Of a stretch of 16,511 nt of DNA, positions 6,330-13,061 are shown piece by piece. A program made the position numbers and the translations under genes. How positions within the stretch are numbered: position 1 is the first letter of the stretch; every line of letters starts with the position of its first letter. Below the pieces are notes generated by a model. It was not told where the DNA came from, searched no databases, and worked only from the letters and a program-made list of their open reading frames with translations. The stretch is from Prolixibacteraceae bacterium (GTDB lineage Bacteria; Bacteroidota; Bacteroidia; Bacteroidales; Prolixibacteraceae): assembly GCA_027451165.1 (NCBI GenBank), contig DAIDJX010000039.1, positions 1-16,511 on the forward strand, given 5' to 3'.

Positions 6330-8459
6330 ATGAAAAGGTTTCTCATCTTCTGTTTGGTTTTATTTGTTGTTTCATTGGGTTTTTTCGCCTTTAAACCGGG
6401 AAAGGCTACACAACCGGTACTTGGCGCCAGATCGGTTCAGATCATCGCAAAGGATGGTCTGAAATTCCGTGATCTCAACAGGAACGGTTTGGTTGACCCT
6501 TATGAAGACTGGCGGCTGACACCGGAAAAAAGAAGCAAAGACCTGTTGGGCCGGATGTCGGTGCAGCAGAAAGCCGGTTTTATGCTCATCAATACCATCA
6601 ACATGACGGGTTCCCGGAGGGCTGAAGCTTCCGGAGGGAAACTGTTGGCCAGTGACCTTTTTGAAGGAGGTGAATCTCCCCAGGGTGCCGGCAGAAGAGA
6701 GGGTGAACAGCGTGGGATCCGCAGACAGGAGGGTACACCCAGGCAACAGCCTGCCGATGGAATGCCGGCCATTCCAGCCGGACAGGTGGAACGCTTTGCA
6801 GGAATGGGGGGCAATGTGGGTACCACCAAAATGGTCAAAGAGTTTCAAAACCGGCATTTTATCCTGAGGATGAGCGAAAGCGCCAAAGATATGGCTGAAT
6901 GGGCAAACAAACTGCAGGCGCTTTGTGAGAGCGAACCGCTGGGTATTCCGGCTATTGTGGCCTCCAACCCCCGCAACCACGTAACCACCAATGCTTCGCT
7001 GGGTACCAGTGTGGGCAATACCGTTTTTTCCATGTGGCCGGGGGAACTTGGCTTGTCTGCCATGCGCGATCTGGCCCTTACCAGGGATTTTGCGGATATT
7101 GCCCGTCAGGAGTGGGCAGCAGTTGGCCTCCGGAAAGGGTACATGTACATGGCCGATCTCAGTACAGAACCCCGCTGGTCAAGGGTCAACGGCACTTTCG
7201 GGGAAAATGCGGAATGGGTGGCCCAAATGACAAGGGAAATTGTGTTGGGTTTCCAGGGGGACAAACTGAACGAAAAATCGGTGGCGCTTACCATGAAACA
7301 TTTTCCCGGAGGTGGAGCAGGAAAGGGAGGACAGGATTCTCACTTTGCCTGGGGTAAAGCGGAAATCTTTCCCGGCAATATGTTCAACAACAACCTGATA
7401 CCTTTCAAGGCAGCCATCAAGGCCGGTACATCCGCCATCATGCCTTATTATTCCCTGCCGGAAGGCACCCCATACGAAGAAGTAGGCTATGCTTTCAACA
7501 AAGGGGTTATCAACGACCTGCTGAGGAATAAAATGGGCTTTAAGGGCATCATCAACTCGGATACCGGTCCGCTTACCAGCATGGCATGGGGCGTGGAAAA
7601 TCTTACACTCCACCAGCGCTATAAAAAGGCAATCGAGGCGGGTGTCAATATTTTTTCAGGGGTATCCGATCCTAAGGATCTTGTGGCGGTCATTGACAGC
7701 GGGATGGTGGATATGAAACTGATCGACCAGTCGGTTTTACTCCTGTTGAAGGAGAAATTTGAGTTGGGCTTGTTTGAAAATCCTTATGTTGATCCGGTTG
7801 CGGCAGAAATGCTGGTGAATAATTCCGGTTTTAAGCAAAAAGCCGATCTGGCGCTCCGCAAATCGATCGTATTGCTGCGGAATGAAAATAGTGCATTGCC
7901 GCTGAAGAAAGGCCAGAAGGTTTATATTGAAATGCTGCAGCGTTCTTCAGGAAGGGAATCAACGGAAGCACCCCGGAAAAATATGCTGATGGTCAACCAG
8001 TCGGGATATCCCCTGGATTTTGTAAAAACTCCGGAAGAAGCCGACCTGGTAGTGCTGTGGCTGGTACCCACAGGAAATGCTTTGTTCAGCTCTACCGGTC
8101 AGCCAATTTCTTTGAGTTTATCTCAGAATGCCGTAGATACAGAATATGTGAACAAATTAACCGCTGCCAAACCTACCATCCTCGTGGTCAACTATACCAA
8201 CCCATGGGTAATTGACGAAATTTACAACGACCAGGCGAAAGGGAACATTAAGGGGGTACTGGCTACCTTCGGCACTACTCCTGAAGCTTTGCTTGATGTA
8301 CTGACCGGTCGTTATAACCCGACGGGTAAAATGCCGTTTGCCACCCCCGTTTCCATGAAAGTGGTGGAGACCCAGAAAGAGGATGTTCCGGGCTACCTGG
8401 AAGGACCCGGCTATTCCCTTTTCAGGTATGACGAAGGAGTAAGCTACCAGGGAAAATAG
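6330..8459 (+). CDS. Exported glycoside hydrolase family 3 protein with low-complexity insertion
   Basis: A 709-residue protein with an N-terminal hydrophobic export signal (about residues 1-26). Residues 47-61 (FRDLNRNGLVDPYEDW) look like the calcium-binding-type loop seen at the start of many Bacteroidota GH3 enzymes. The TIM-barrel domain follows: ADLSTEPRWSR (275-285), KHFPGGG (323-329) and INSDTGP with Asp411 as probable catalytic nucleophile. Residues about 505-709 form the alpha/beta sandwich domain (ALRKSIVLLRNENSALPL through GKMPFATPVS). The C-terminus stops there, so the fibronectin III-like domain of many GH3 beta-glucosidases is absent. An Arg/Gly/Gln/Glu-rich segment at about 112-150 interrupts the early barrel. 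The likely role is exo-acting beta-glycosidase (glucoside or xyloside) in the periplasm or at the surface. The general acid/base cannot be placed by eye. GtrA and BNR genes follow on the same strand, with sizeable gaps. Confidence 0.87.
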   Translation: MKRFLIFCLVLFVVSLGFFAFKPGKATQPVLGARSVQIIAKDGLKFRDLNRNGLVDPYEDWRLTPEKRSKDLLGRMSVQQKAGFMLINTINMTGSRRAEASGGKLLASDLFEGGESPQGAGRREGEQRGIRRQEGTPRQQPADGMPAIPAGQVERFAGMGGNVGTTKMVKEFQNRHFILRMSESAKDMAEWANKLQALCESEPLGIPAIVASNPRNHVTTNASLGTSVGNTVFSMWPGELGLSAMRDLALTRDFADIARQEWAAVGLRKGYMYMADLSTEPRWSRVNGTFGENAEWVAQMTREIVLGFQGDKLNEKSVALTMKHFPGGGAGKGGQDSHFAWGKAEIFPGNMFNNNLIPFKAAIKAGTSAIMPYYSLPEGTPYEEVGYAFNKGVINDLLRNKMGFKGIINSDTGPLTSMAWGVENLTLHQRYKKAIEAGVNIFSGVSDPKDLVAVIDSGMVDMKLIDQSVLLLLKEKFELGLFENPYVDPVAAEMLVNNSGFKQKADLALRKSIVLLRNENSALPLKKGQKVYIEMLQRSSGRESTEAPRKNMLMVNQSGYPLDFVKTPEEADLVVLWLVPTGNALFSSTGQPISLSLSQNAVDTEYVNKLTAAKPTILVVNYTNPWVIDEIYNDQAKGNIKGVLATFGTTPEALLDVLTGRYNPTGKMPFATPVSMKVVETQKEDVPGYLEGPGYSLFRYDEGVSYQGK

Positions 8460-8581
8460 GCTTTCCGGTATCGGTTTGGCTTGTGAATCCCTTGTCTAAG
8501 TTTTCAGGAATCGTTTCAACAATATCATTTTAACCATTGCAGATTCAGGGGTATCCTCTGGGATTTTTCCTGCAAGATTTT

Positions 8582-8589
8582 TATTTTTG
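8582..8589 (+). promoter_or_regulatory. Putative -7 promoter box of the GtrA-like gene
   Basis: TATTTTTG is an exact TAnnTTTG match, 49 bases before the ATG at 8639, inside the 179-base gap after GH3. The -33 position is T-rich but has no clear TTG. The rest of the gap (8460-8581) shows no gene and only a 4-pair hairpin near 8552, so the GH3 terminator was not identified. Confidence 0.45.
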
Positions 8590-8638
8590 CCGGGGTAAAC
8601 GGACAAAATGGATCGTTCCGGTTTAACCAAATCCAGAA

Positions 8639-9166
8639 ATGAGTAGCATTCTCGAAGAAACAGGTCATAACATCAGGAGGATTACTGCCTTTTTCTATCC
8701 TCCTTTCCGGAAATACATGACCCTGCAGTTTTTCCTGTACGGTGTTACAGGAGCTGCCAACCTGGTCTTTGACTGGGTGCTTTATTTTGTGTTGTACAAT
8801 TATGTGCTTCAACAGCGGGATTTAAGAATGGGTTTTGTCACGCTGAGTTCCCACATCGGCACGATGGCCATCAAAATCCCGGTCGTTCTTTGTACCGGTT
8901 TTCTGCTCCAGCGATACGTAACCTTCTTTCAGTCGGAGGTGGTCATGCGAAAACAACTTTTCAGGTATTCCATCGTTTTTGCAGTTAATTTGCTGATCAA
9001 CTACTTCGGTTTGAAACTACTCGTGGATAATTTTGGTTTCTGGCCTTCCCCTTCCAATGTGACCATTTCTATCGTAACCGTCATTGTCAGTTACTTTTCC
9101 CAGAAGTGGTTTACTTTTCAGACTTCCACTCCCCGGGGCGAACTGCAGCGGTTCCGGGCAAGATAG
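8639..9166 (+). CDS. GtrA-like four-helix membrane protein
   Basis: A 175-residue protein. After about 28 polar and aromatic residues there are four membrane helices at roughly 30-54, 65-97 (interrupted by QRYVTF), 108-129 and 139-156. The end reads SYFSQKWFTF, matching the usual GtrA-family closing (aromatic/basic, K-x-(F/W)-x-F), and FFLYGVTGAANLVFDWVLYF resembles its first helix. Family knowledge: GtrA-like proteins help move polyprenyl-linked sugars across, or anchor them in, the inner membrane, usually beside a GtrB-type glycosyltransferase. No such transferase is in this window, so the partner must be elsewhere. A 12-codon out-of-frame ATG frame (8608-8646) overlaps the start and is probably incidental. 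The gene sits between exported carbohydrate-active genes, but functional linkage is unproven. Confidence 0.8.
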   Translation: MSSILEETGHNIRRITAFFYPPFRKYMTLQFFLYGVTGAANLVFDWVLYFVLYNYVLQQRDLRMGFVTLSSHIGTMAIKIPVVLCTGFLLQRYVTFFQSEVVMRKQLFRYSIVFAVNLLINYFGLKLLVDNFGFWPSPSNVTISIVTVIVSYFSQKWFTFQTSTPRGELQRFRAR

Positions 9167-9178
9167 TTGAATTGGATG

Positions 9179-9210
9179 CCACCAAGACTCTAAGTCACTG
9201 AGATTCACTC
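9179..9210 (+). repeat. Degenerate intergenic short-period repeat
   Basis: The gap between the GtrA-like and BNR genes contains CCACCAAGACTCTAAGTCAC and then TGAGATTCACTC, in which AAG/GAG-nnn-CT/CAC words recur at about 10-base spacing. It looks like a worn copy of the CACTAAG-type repeat common between genes in Bacteroidota genomes; that comparison is from memory. It precedes the BNR ATG by 22 bases, so it would lie in the leader if transcription starts further up. Confidence 0.35.
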
Positions 9211-9232
9211 TTGTTGAACCAAATATCTTCCT

Positions 9233-10651
9233 ATGAAAATTCTGTTTCGTATCTTTCTGCTAGTCATTGTATTGTTCACCCCATCCGCTGCATTTTCCCA
9301 ATCCTCTCCTAATCCGGTCATTGATGGTTACCGCGGCATCTGGTTCGAGCTGAACCAAAAATATCCCTACGGGGACAAATACTCCGGCGGGCTGGGTACT
9401 TACACAGCCGACCATATTCCTATGGCCATCTATGTGGAAGAAGTCAACAAAACATTTTTTGTTTACGGCGGAACTACTTCAGAAACCGAAAGGCACTTGC
9501 TGTGTATGATCGGCTGTTATGATCACACCCGCAACCGCCTGCAAAAGCCGGTGGTCGTGTGTGACAAGGAAGGGGTGAATGACCCGCATGACGATCCCTC
9601 TCTGCAAATTGATGATCAGGGTTATTTGTGGGTCTTCGTGTCGGGACGGGCAAAAGCGAGGCCGGGTTTTAAATACAGAAGCGTAAAGCCTTATGATATA
9701 GGATGTTTTGAGAAGATCACCACAGAGGAAATGACCTATCCTCAGCCCTGGTATTTTAAAGGAAAGGGTTTTCTTCACCTCTTCACCAAATATACCGGCG
9801 TGCGTGAGTTGTATTTTGAAACCAGCCCCGACGGGATCAACTGGAGCGATGACCAAAAACTGGCCGGTATCAGGGAAGGAGATGACAAACTGGGTGGACA
9901 TTATCAGGTGAGCCAGCAATGGGGTGATAAGGTGGGGACATTTTTCAACCGGCATCCTAACGGTGATGTGGACCGGCGTACCGACCTGTATTACCTGGAA
10001 ACAAAAGATATGGGGAAGACCTGGACAACTGCTTCGGGGGAAGCGGTATCATTACCGCTGACAGTAACCTCACCGCTGACAGGGTCTTCGACCGCTGTCA
10101 GGGTTATTGATTATTCAGGACAGAAATTAAATGTTTACCTCTGCGACGTTAATTTTGATGCTTCCGGGAATCCGGTTTGTCTGTACATTACCAGTCGCGG
10201 CCATAAGCCTGGACCGGACAGCGCTCCATACCTGTGGCACATTACCCGTTGGACAGGTACGGGGTGGGAGAGTGCGGTGGTCTGTAATTCAGATCACAAT
10301 TACGACATGGGAAGCCTCTTTATTTATCCGGATAAGTGGCTGGTGGTAGCACCGGTGGTGAGCGGTCCGCAGTTGTGGGGCGCCGGCGGGGAAGTAGCCA
10401 TGTACCAGTCGTTCGACTCCGGCAAAACCTGGACCATGGCACAACAGGTAACCTTCAACAGTCAAAGGAACAACAGCTATGTGCGCCGGCCACAGCATGC
10501 CCGTGATCCCTTTTTGTATTACTGGGCAGATGGCAACCCACATCAGTTCAGCATTTCAAAATTATTCTTCGGGGATTCACAAGGCAATGTCTATGAAATG
10601 CCTTATCAGTTTTCAGGGAAATGGGTGAAGCCGGTGAAGGTGAGCAGGTGA
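9233..10651 (+). CDS. Secreted BNR_4-type beta-propeller protein (sialidase- or polysaccharide-lyase-like)
   Basis: A 472-residue protein with a signal peptide of about 22 residues (MKILFRIFLLVIVLFTPSAA). The mature start, DGYRGIWFEL (31-40), and the end, YVRRPQHARDPFLYYWADGN (416-435), are typical of BNR_4 proteins. Asp-box-like loops are visible: SPDGINW (198-204), TKDMGKTWT (257-265) and SFDSGKTWT (393-401). A conserved-looking HDDPSL lies at 119-124. The family includes relatives of sialidases and of propeller polysaccharide lyases (rhamnose-glucuronate and ulvan lyases), so it probably acts on an extracellular glycan, but it lacks the Arg triad evidence I would need for a sialidase. There is no T9SS tail. 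It is probably transcribed alone or with the GtrA-like gene 66 bases upstream, and ends before the long inverted repeat at 10723-10814. Confidence 0.8.
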   Translation: MKILFRIFLLVIVLFTPSAAFSQSSPNPVIDGYRGIWFELNQKYPYGDKYSGGLGTYTADHIPMAIYVEEVNKTFFVYGGTTSETERHLLCMIGCYDHTRNRLQKPVVVCDKEGVNDPHDDPSLQIDDQGYLWVFVSGRAKARPGFKYRSVKPYDIGCFEKITTEEMTYPQPWYFKGKGFLHLFTKYTGVRELYFETSPDGINWSDDQKLAGIREGDDKLGGHYQVSQQWGDKVGTFFNRHPNGDVDRRTDLYYLETKDMGKTWTTASGEAVSLPLTVTSPLTGSSTAVRVIDYSGQKLNVYLCDVNFDASGNPVCLYITSRGHKPGPDSAPYLWHITRWTGTGWESAVVCNSDHNYDMGSLFIYPDKWLVVAPVVSGPQLWGAGGEVAMYQSFDSGKTWTMAQQVTFNSQRNNSYVRRPQHARDPFLYYWADGNPHQFSISKLFFGDSQGNVYEMPYQFSGKWVKPVKVSR

Positions 10652-10722
10652 TAGGGATGTTGAGAAGCAAGGCATTGCGTAAAATAATCCATTAATGACC
10701 GAAACGAAGGTCTATAAGTCTT

Positions 10723-10814
10723 TACCTCTGTGCGACCCTGTGTGAACTCTGTGAAACGCTGTATAACTAATAGCATTAAATTACACAGAGTTCACACAGG
10801 GTTACACAGAGGTA
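10723..10814. repeat. 34-base imperfect inverted repeat made of about 10.5-base units; likely bidirectional terminator
   Basis: Arms 10723-10756 and 10781-10814 are reverse complements except at three positions (one of which allows G-U pairing), with a 24-base spacer. Each arm is itself periodic: the left reads CTCTGTGCGA, CCCTGTGTGAA, CTCTGTGAAA and then CGCTGTATAA in the spacer; the right carries TTACACAGAG, TTCACACAGGG and TTACACAGAGG. It lies between the BNR gene and the convergent Arg/Gly-rich membrane protein gene, where a shared terminator is expected. The period near one DNA turn is unusual for a plain terminator. Similar CTCTGTG repeats occur between genes in other Bacteroidota, from memory. 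Confidence 0.75.
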
Positions 10815-10854
10815 GTGAATTGTGATATAATTATTGCTGCGATTGCGGCTCTTT

Positions 10855-11346
10855 TCAAGTCTGCTGATCCGGTAAAATTTTTCTCGCTGCTCTTTTCGCA
10901 TTCAGGTATTTTACCAGTTTATCGGTGTAAATGGTAATTGTAACGAATGCGGCAAACACAGCTAAAAACCAGGACACTTTAGCCAGGTTGATGGTACTGC
11001 CTCCCTCGTGGCCTCCCCTTCGAAACCCTTCGCCTCTGCCCCGGCTATCACCAGGTCCTCCCGGGAAACCTGGTCTGAAATTTCCCCGGTTTTGCCCCTT
11101 TACGGAATCCTGGGGCAGTGTTCTATCCCGGAATCTTGCCCCGCTTTCCCGTTCCCGGAATGCTTCCCTGTCTATGTGACCACTTCTGAAGCCGCCTTCC
11201 CGGCCATCTCTTCCTGCCATGTTTTCCGTCTGACCATAGCTGAATATCCGGACACTCCTGTTCCAGTATCCCAAACGGATGAATCCCCAGGTCCCGCTTA
11301 CCAAAACCGCAGTAACCAGGAGTATGTTGATGGTTTTTCTTGCCAT
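10855..11346 (-). CDS. Two-helix membrane protein with Arg/Gly-rich loop, unknown function
   Basis: A 163-residue protein. Helix 1 is at about 6-26 (after MARK) and helix 2 at about 121-141, followed by a basic tail (KYLNAKRAARK). The positive-inside rule puts both ends in the cytoplasm and the 45-118 segment in the periplasm. That segment is dominated by Arg, Gly, Glu/Asp and Phe (RDGREGGFRSG, then GFPGGPGDSRGRGEGFRRGG) and looks disordered. I do not recognise a family. The gene starts 25 bases after the DUF4405-type gene stop, on the same strand, so it is the second gene of a two-gene operon and may be an accessory subunit of that putative haem protein. It has no Cys, and its few His do not form a haem motif. 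Low-complexity composition means homology searches may be misleading. Confidence 0.68.
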   Translation of the reverse strand: MARKTINILLVTAVLVSGTWGFIRLGYWNRSVRIFSYGQTENMAGRDGREGGFRSGHIDREAFRERESGARFRDRTLPQDSVKGQNRGNFRPGFPGGPGDSRGRGEGFRRGGHEGGSTINLAKVSWFLAVFAAFVTITIYTDKLVKYLNAKRAARKILPDQQT

Positions 11347-11371
11347 TTTTGAAAATTTTATTAGTGAAAAG

Positions 11372-11809
11372 TTAAGCTTTTTTGATTCTTAAGCGCTGAA
11401 GAACCCATTTCCAGTGAAGACCCAGGTGTACCCCGAAGAGCGCAAGGGTGAGGAAAGAGGAACTGGTATGCATAATCCGCCAGAAAAAGGGTGATCCTCC
11501 GGGTTTTATCCAGGAAAGATCAATGGTGCGGGCAATGGCTATTCCACTGAGAATCATCAATATCATCCCCGCCAGCAGAAAATAGTCCAGGATATAATTA
11601 AGACGGGTTCTGGCCGTACATTTCCGGAAAAAACCCATGGTCACTTTTTTTATCCAGGTCCAGTTCAGGATTTTGTGCAGGATAAAAAACAATCCGATAA
11701 TCAAGCCTGCCCATTCATGAAACCCAAGACCAAAGAAGGAGCGCGGATCCATGAGCAGGAGCATGACCACCGTCACAGAGAGGCTTAGATAAAATTTTAA
11801 TCTGTTCAT
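11372..11809 (-). CDS. DUF4405-type four-helix membrane protein, candidate bis-haem b cytochrome
   Basis: A 145-residue protein with four hydrophobic helices at about 5-20, 30-50, 71-93 and 108-133. His31 and His45 lie in helix 2, and His114 and His128 in helix 4. Both pairs are 14 residues apart, the spacing used to bind two stacked b haems in four-helix cytochromes b; an extra His132 follows. From memory this resembles DUF4405 proteins, which are related to bacterial b561/formate-dehydrogenase gamma-like cytochromes. The likely role is transmembrane electron transfer between quinol and a periplasmic partner. It is the first gene of an operon with the Arg/Gly-rich membrane protein, divergent from two c-type haem genes and near a Rieske protein, which supports a redox role. 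Haem binding itself is inferred. Confidence 0.78.
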   Translation of the reverse strand: MNRLKFYLSLSVTVVMLLLMDPRSFFGLGFHEWAGLIIGLFFILHKILNWTWIKKVTMGFFRKCTARTRLNYILDYFLLAGMILMILSGIAIARTIDLSWIKPGGSPFFWRIMHTSSSFLTLALFGVHLGLHWKWVLQRLRIKKA

Positions 11810-12012
11810 ACATCAAGTTTTATGTTTAACTACTTTTTGCTTTCCTGACCGGCTCCTGTTATTCCTTTTTGAACCAGTTGACCATTTGATGACAAATGAA
11901 GTACATAGTTTATTCCGGTAAGGGCAAAACCGGACAGAAAGGCAAAATACACCGATGAAACAGACTATTTCAGGGTTGGAATTATTTACCTTTTTATTCT
12001 GTAATTTATGTA

Positions 12013-12023
12013 ACATGTCATGT
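12013..12023. promoter_or_regulatory. Palindromic operator candidate
   Basis: ACATG-T-CATGT is a perfect 5+1+5 palindrome in the divergent spacer, about 100 bases before the first haem c gene. Its position suits a regulator shared by the two redox transcription units, but no regulator gene is in the window and the site is short. Confidence 0.25.
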
Positions 12024-12033
12024 ATGCAACAGA

Positions 12034-12058
12034 TAAAATTGGCTAAACAGCCATTTTA
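12034..12058. promoter_or_regulatory. Hairpin in the divergent redox spacer
   Basis: TAAAA(t)TGGCT (12034-12044) pairs with AGCCATTTTA (12049-12058) around an AAAC loop: ten pairs with a single bulged T. The A/T-rich ends flank a G/C core on both strands, as in a bidirectional terminator, but it lies upstream of both genes, so an operator or attenuator is also possible. Confidence 0.35.
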
Positions 12059-12090
12059 CTGTTAATTAGAGGGAATCCGATTATTTTTTG

Positions 12091-12097
12091 TATTTTG
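12091..12097 (+). promoter_or_regulatory. Possible -7-like box of the haem c operon
   Basis: TATTTTG, a shortened TAnnTTTG, ends 21 bases before the ATG at 12119. No -33 TTG at proper spacing was seen. The short leader would be consistent with Bacteroidota genes. Confidence 0.3.
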
Positions 12098-12118
12098 GCG
12101 TTCAAATACAAACATATT

Positions 12119-12499
12119 ATGAAAAGATTTCTGGCTTTTTTTTCAATGTTGATTCTGGGGATTGCTTTTGTGTCTTTTACCCTATCACAGACTGGTTCAC
12201 CTTCCGCCCAAATGCCTGACAATGTGAAAGCAGCCGTTGACAAGGCCTGTTTTGCCTGTCACAATACAGCATCGCAAAATGCCAAGGCTAAGGAGAAACT
12301 GGATTTCAGCACCCTGAGTGGTTTGGCAAAAGCTGCCCAGATCGGGAAGTACCGTGAAATTGGTGAGACCATTGAGAATGGCGAGATGCCTCCCAAGAAA
12401 TTCCTCGACAATTATCCGGATAAAAAACTAACCGCAGAGGAAAGTAAACTGCTGATCAAATGGGCAGAAGGTGAAGTCAAGAACCTGATGAAAAAATAA
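12119..12499 (+). CDS. Exported single-haem c-type protein
   Basis: A 126-residue protein from the ATG at 12119; an in-frame TTG at 12095 is less likely because the ATG start gives a clean signal sequence (KRFLAFFSMLILGIAFVSFT). The haem-attachment motif CFACH is at 44-48. ENGEMPPKKF (86-95) offers Met90 as a possible sixth ligand, and the C-terminus ends in a helix rich in Lys/Glu. The size and order (CxxCH, about 40 residues, MPP, final LLIKWAEG) fit small haem-binding domains (Haem_bd/cytochrome c-like) of Bacteroidota. It should act in the periplasm as an electron carrier. It is the first of two haem genes, 25 bases before the next, probably one transcript. Confidence 0.84.
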   Translation: MKRFLAFFSMLILGIAFVSFTLSQTGSPSAQMPDNVKAAVDKACFACHNTASQNAKAKEKLDFSTLSGLAKAAQIGKYREIGETIENGEMPPKKFLDNYPDKKLTAEESKLLIKWAEGEVKNLMKK

Positions 12500-12524
12500 T
12501 ACTTCTCCGGAAATATTTTCCCTT

Positions 12525-12989
12525 ATGAAAAAGTTCAGGATTGCCGGTCTGATACTGGCAGGTATTTTTATTGTTCTTCAGTTTTTCCAGCCTGAATTAA
12601 ACCGGTCAGGCCTTGGGGATAACAGTATCCTTGCCAAAGAAAAACTTCCGGAGCCTGTGGCTGCTATGCTCAAACACTCCTGTTTCGACTGTCATTCCAA
12701 CCAGACCAATTACCCCTGGTATGACCGGATTGCCCCGGCTTCCTGGCTGGTTGCCCACCATGTTAAGGAAGGTAAAAAACAACTCAATTTCTCTGACTGG
12801 GGAAGTAAAGATGTGATTGACAAAATAACTGAATTGGGAAAAATCGGCGATGAGGTGAAATCAGGCAATATGCCCATTCCCTCCTATGTGATGATTCACC
12901 GGGATGCAAAACTCTCAAAAGAACAAACCGAAGAGCTTATCGCATGGACAGTTAAATTTAGTGAAGAATTGCTGGCAAAGGAGGAATAA
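12525..12989 (+). CDS. Membrane-anchored haem-binding domain protein (Haem_bd family)
   Basis: A 154-residue protein. Residues 5-22 form an N-terminal hydrophobic anchor or signal (MKKFRIAGLILAGIFIVLQF) with no clear cleavage site. The haem motif is CFDCH (53-57), followed by SNQTNYPWYDRIAPASWLVA (58-77), a block I associate with the Haem_bd (PF14376) family. KSGNMPIPSY (112-121) offers Met116 as distal ligand. The arrangement parallels the gene just upstream (CxxCH, then about 60 residues, then a Met-Pro), so the pair may be diverged duplicates or a donor-acceptor pair. It is predicted to face the periplasm. It is convergent with the Rieske gene 72 bases beyond. Confidence 0.86.
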   Translation: MKKFRIAGLILAGIFIVLQFFQPELNRSGLGDNSILAKEKLPEPVAAMLKHSCFDCHSNQTNYPWYDRIAPASWLVAHHVKEGKKQLNFSDWGSKDVIDKITELGKIGDEVKSGNMPIPSYVMIHRDAKLSKEQTEELIAWTVKFSEELLAKEE

Positions 12990-12993
12990 GGGA

Positions 12994-13043
12994 TTGTTTG
13001 TTGGTACCCTTAAATGGCATGGAGTGGCCAGAAACACAAACAA
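12994..13043. terminator. Weak A/T-rich stem-loop between convergent genes
   Basis: TTGTTTGT (12994-13001) pairs with ACAAACAA (13036-13043), enclosing a smaller TGGC/GCCA hairpin. It lies in the 72-base convergent gap between the haem protein and Rieske genes. The position favours a shared terminator, but the stem is only eight A/T-rich pairs with a long loop. Confidence 0.3.
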
Positions 13044-13061
13044 ATACTCGTTTTTGACATC

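Larger units (their letters stand above)
11810..12118. other. 309-base divergent spacer between the DUF4405 operon and the haem c genes
   Basis: No convincing gene. A minus-strand frame (11813-12016, 67 codons) has no recognisable feature and lacks its own spacing from the DUF4405 start, so I treat it as chance. The region is AT-rich toward the right and holds the palindrome 12013-12023, the hairpin 12034-12058 and a promoter-like box 12091-12097 listed separately. Promoters for both directions must lie here. For the minus side only a shortened box (TATTTTG, complement of 11943-11949) was seen. Confidence 0.5.

Noticed and set aside
6372..6980. Long minus-strand frames inside the GH3 gene (also 6500-6838 and 7179-7613)
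   Set aside because: They lie wholly under a well-supported GH3 sequence with catalytic motifs; they are antisense shadows caused by its codon composition.
8608..8646. Twelve-codon frame overlapping the GtrA-like start
   Set aside because: It encodes an unremarkable MDRSGLTKSRNE with no attenuator-type codon run. Overlap by a few bases is easily chance.
9233..10651. Calling the BNR protein a true sialidase
   Set aside because: Asp-box loops are present, but an Arg triad with the usual spacing and the F/YRIP motif are not evident; BNR_4 relatives include lyases.
11813..12016. Minus-strand 67-codon frame upstream of the DUF4405-type gene
   Set aside because: No recognisable domain, signal or helix, and it overlaps the palindrome of a divergent regulatory spacer.
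12095..12118. TTG start adding eight residues to the first haem c protein
   Set aside because: The ATG at 12119 begins a clean signal sequence (MKRFLAFF), while the extension MAFKYKHI adds polar residues in front of it and runs into the possible promoter box.
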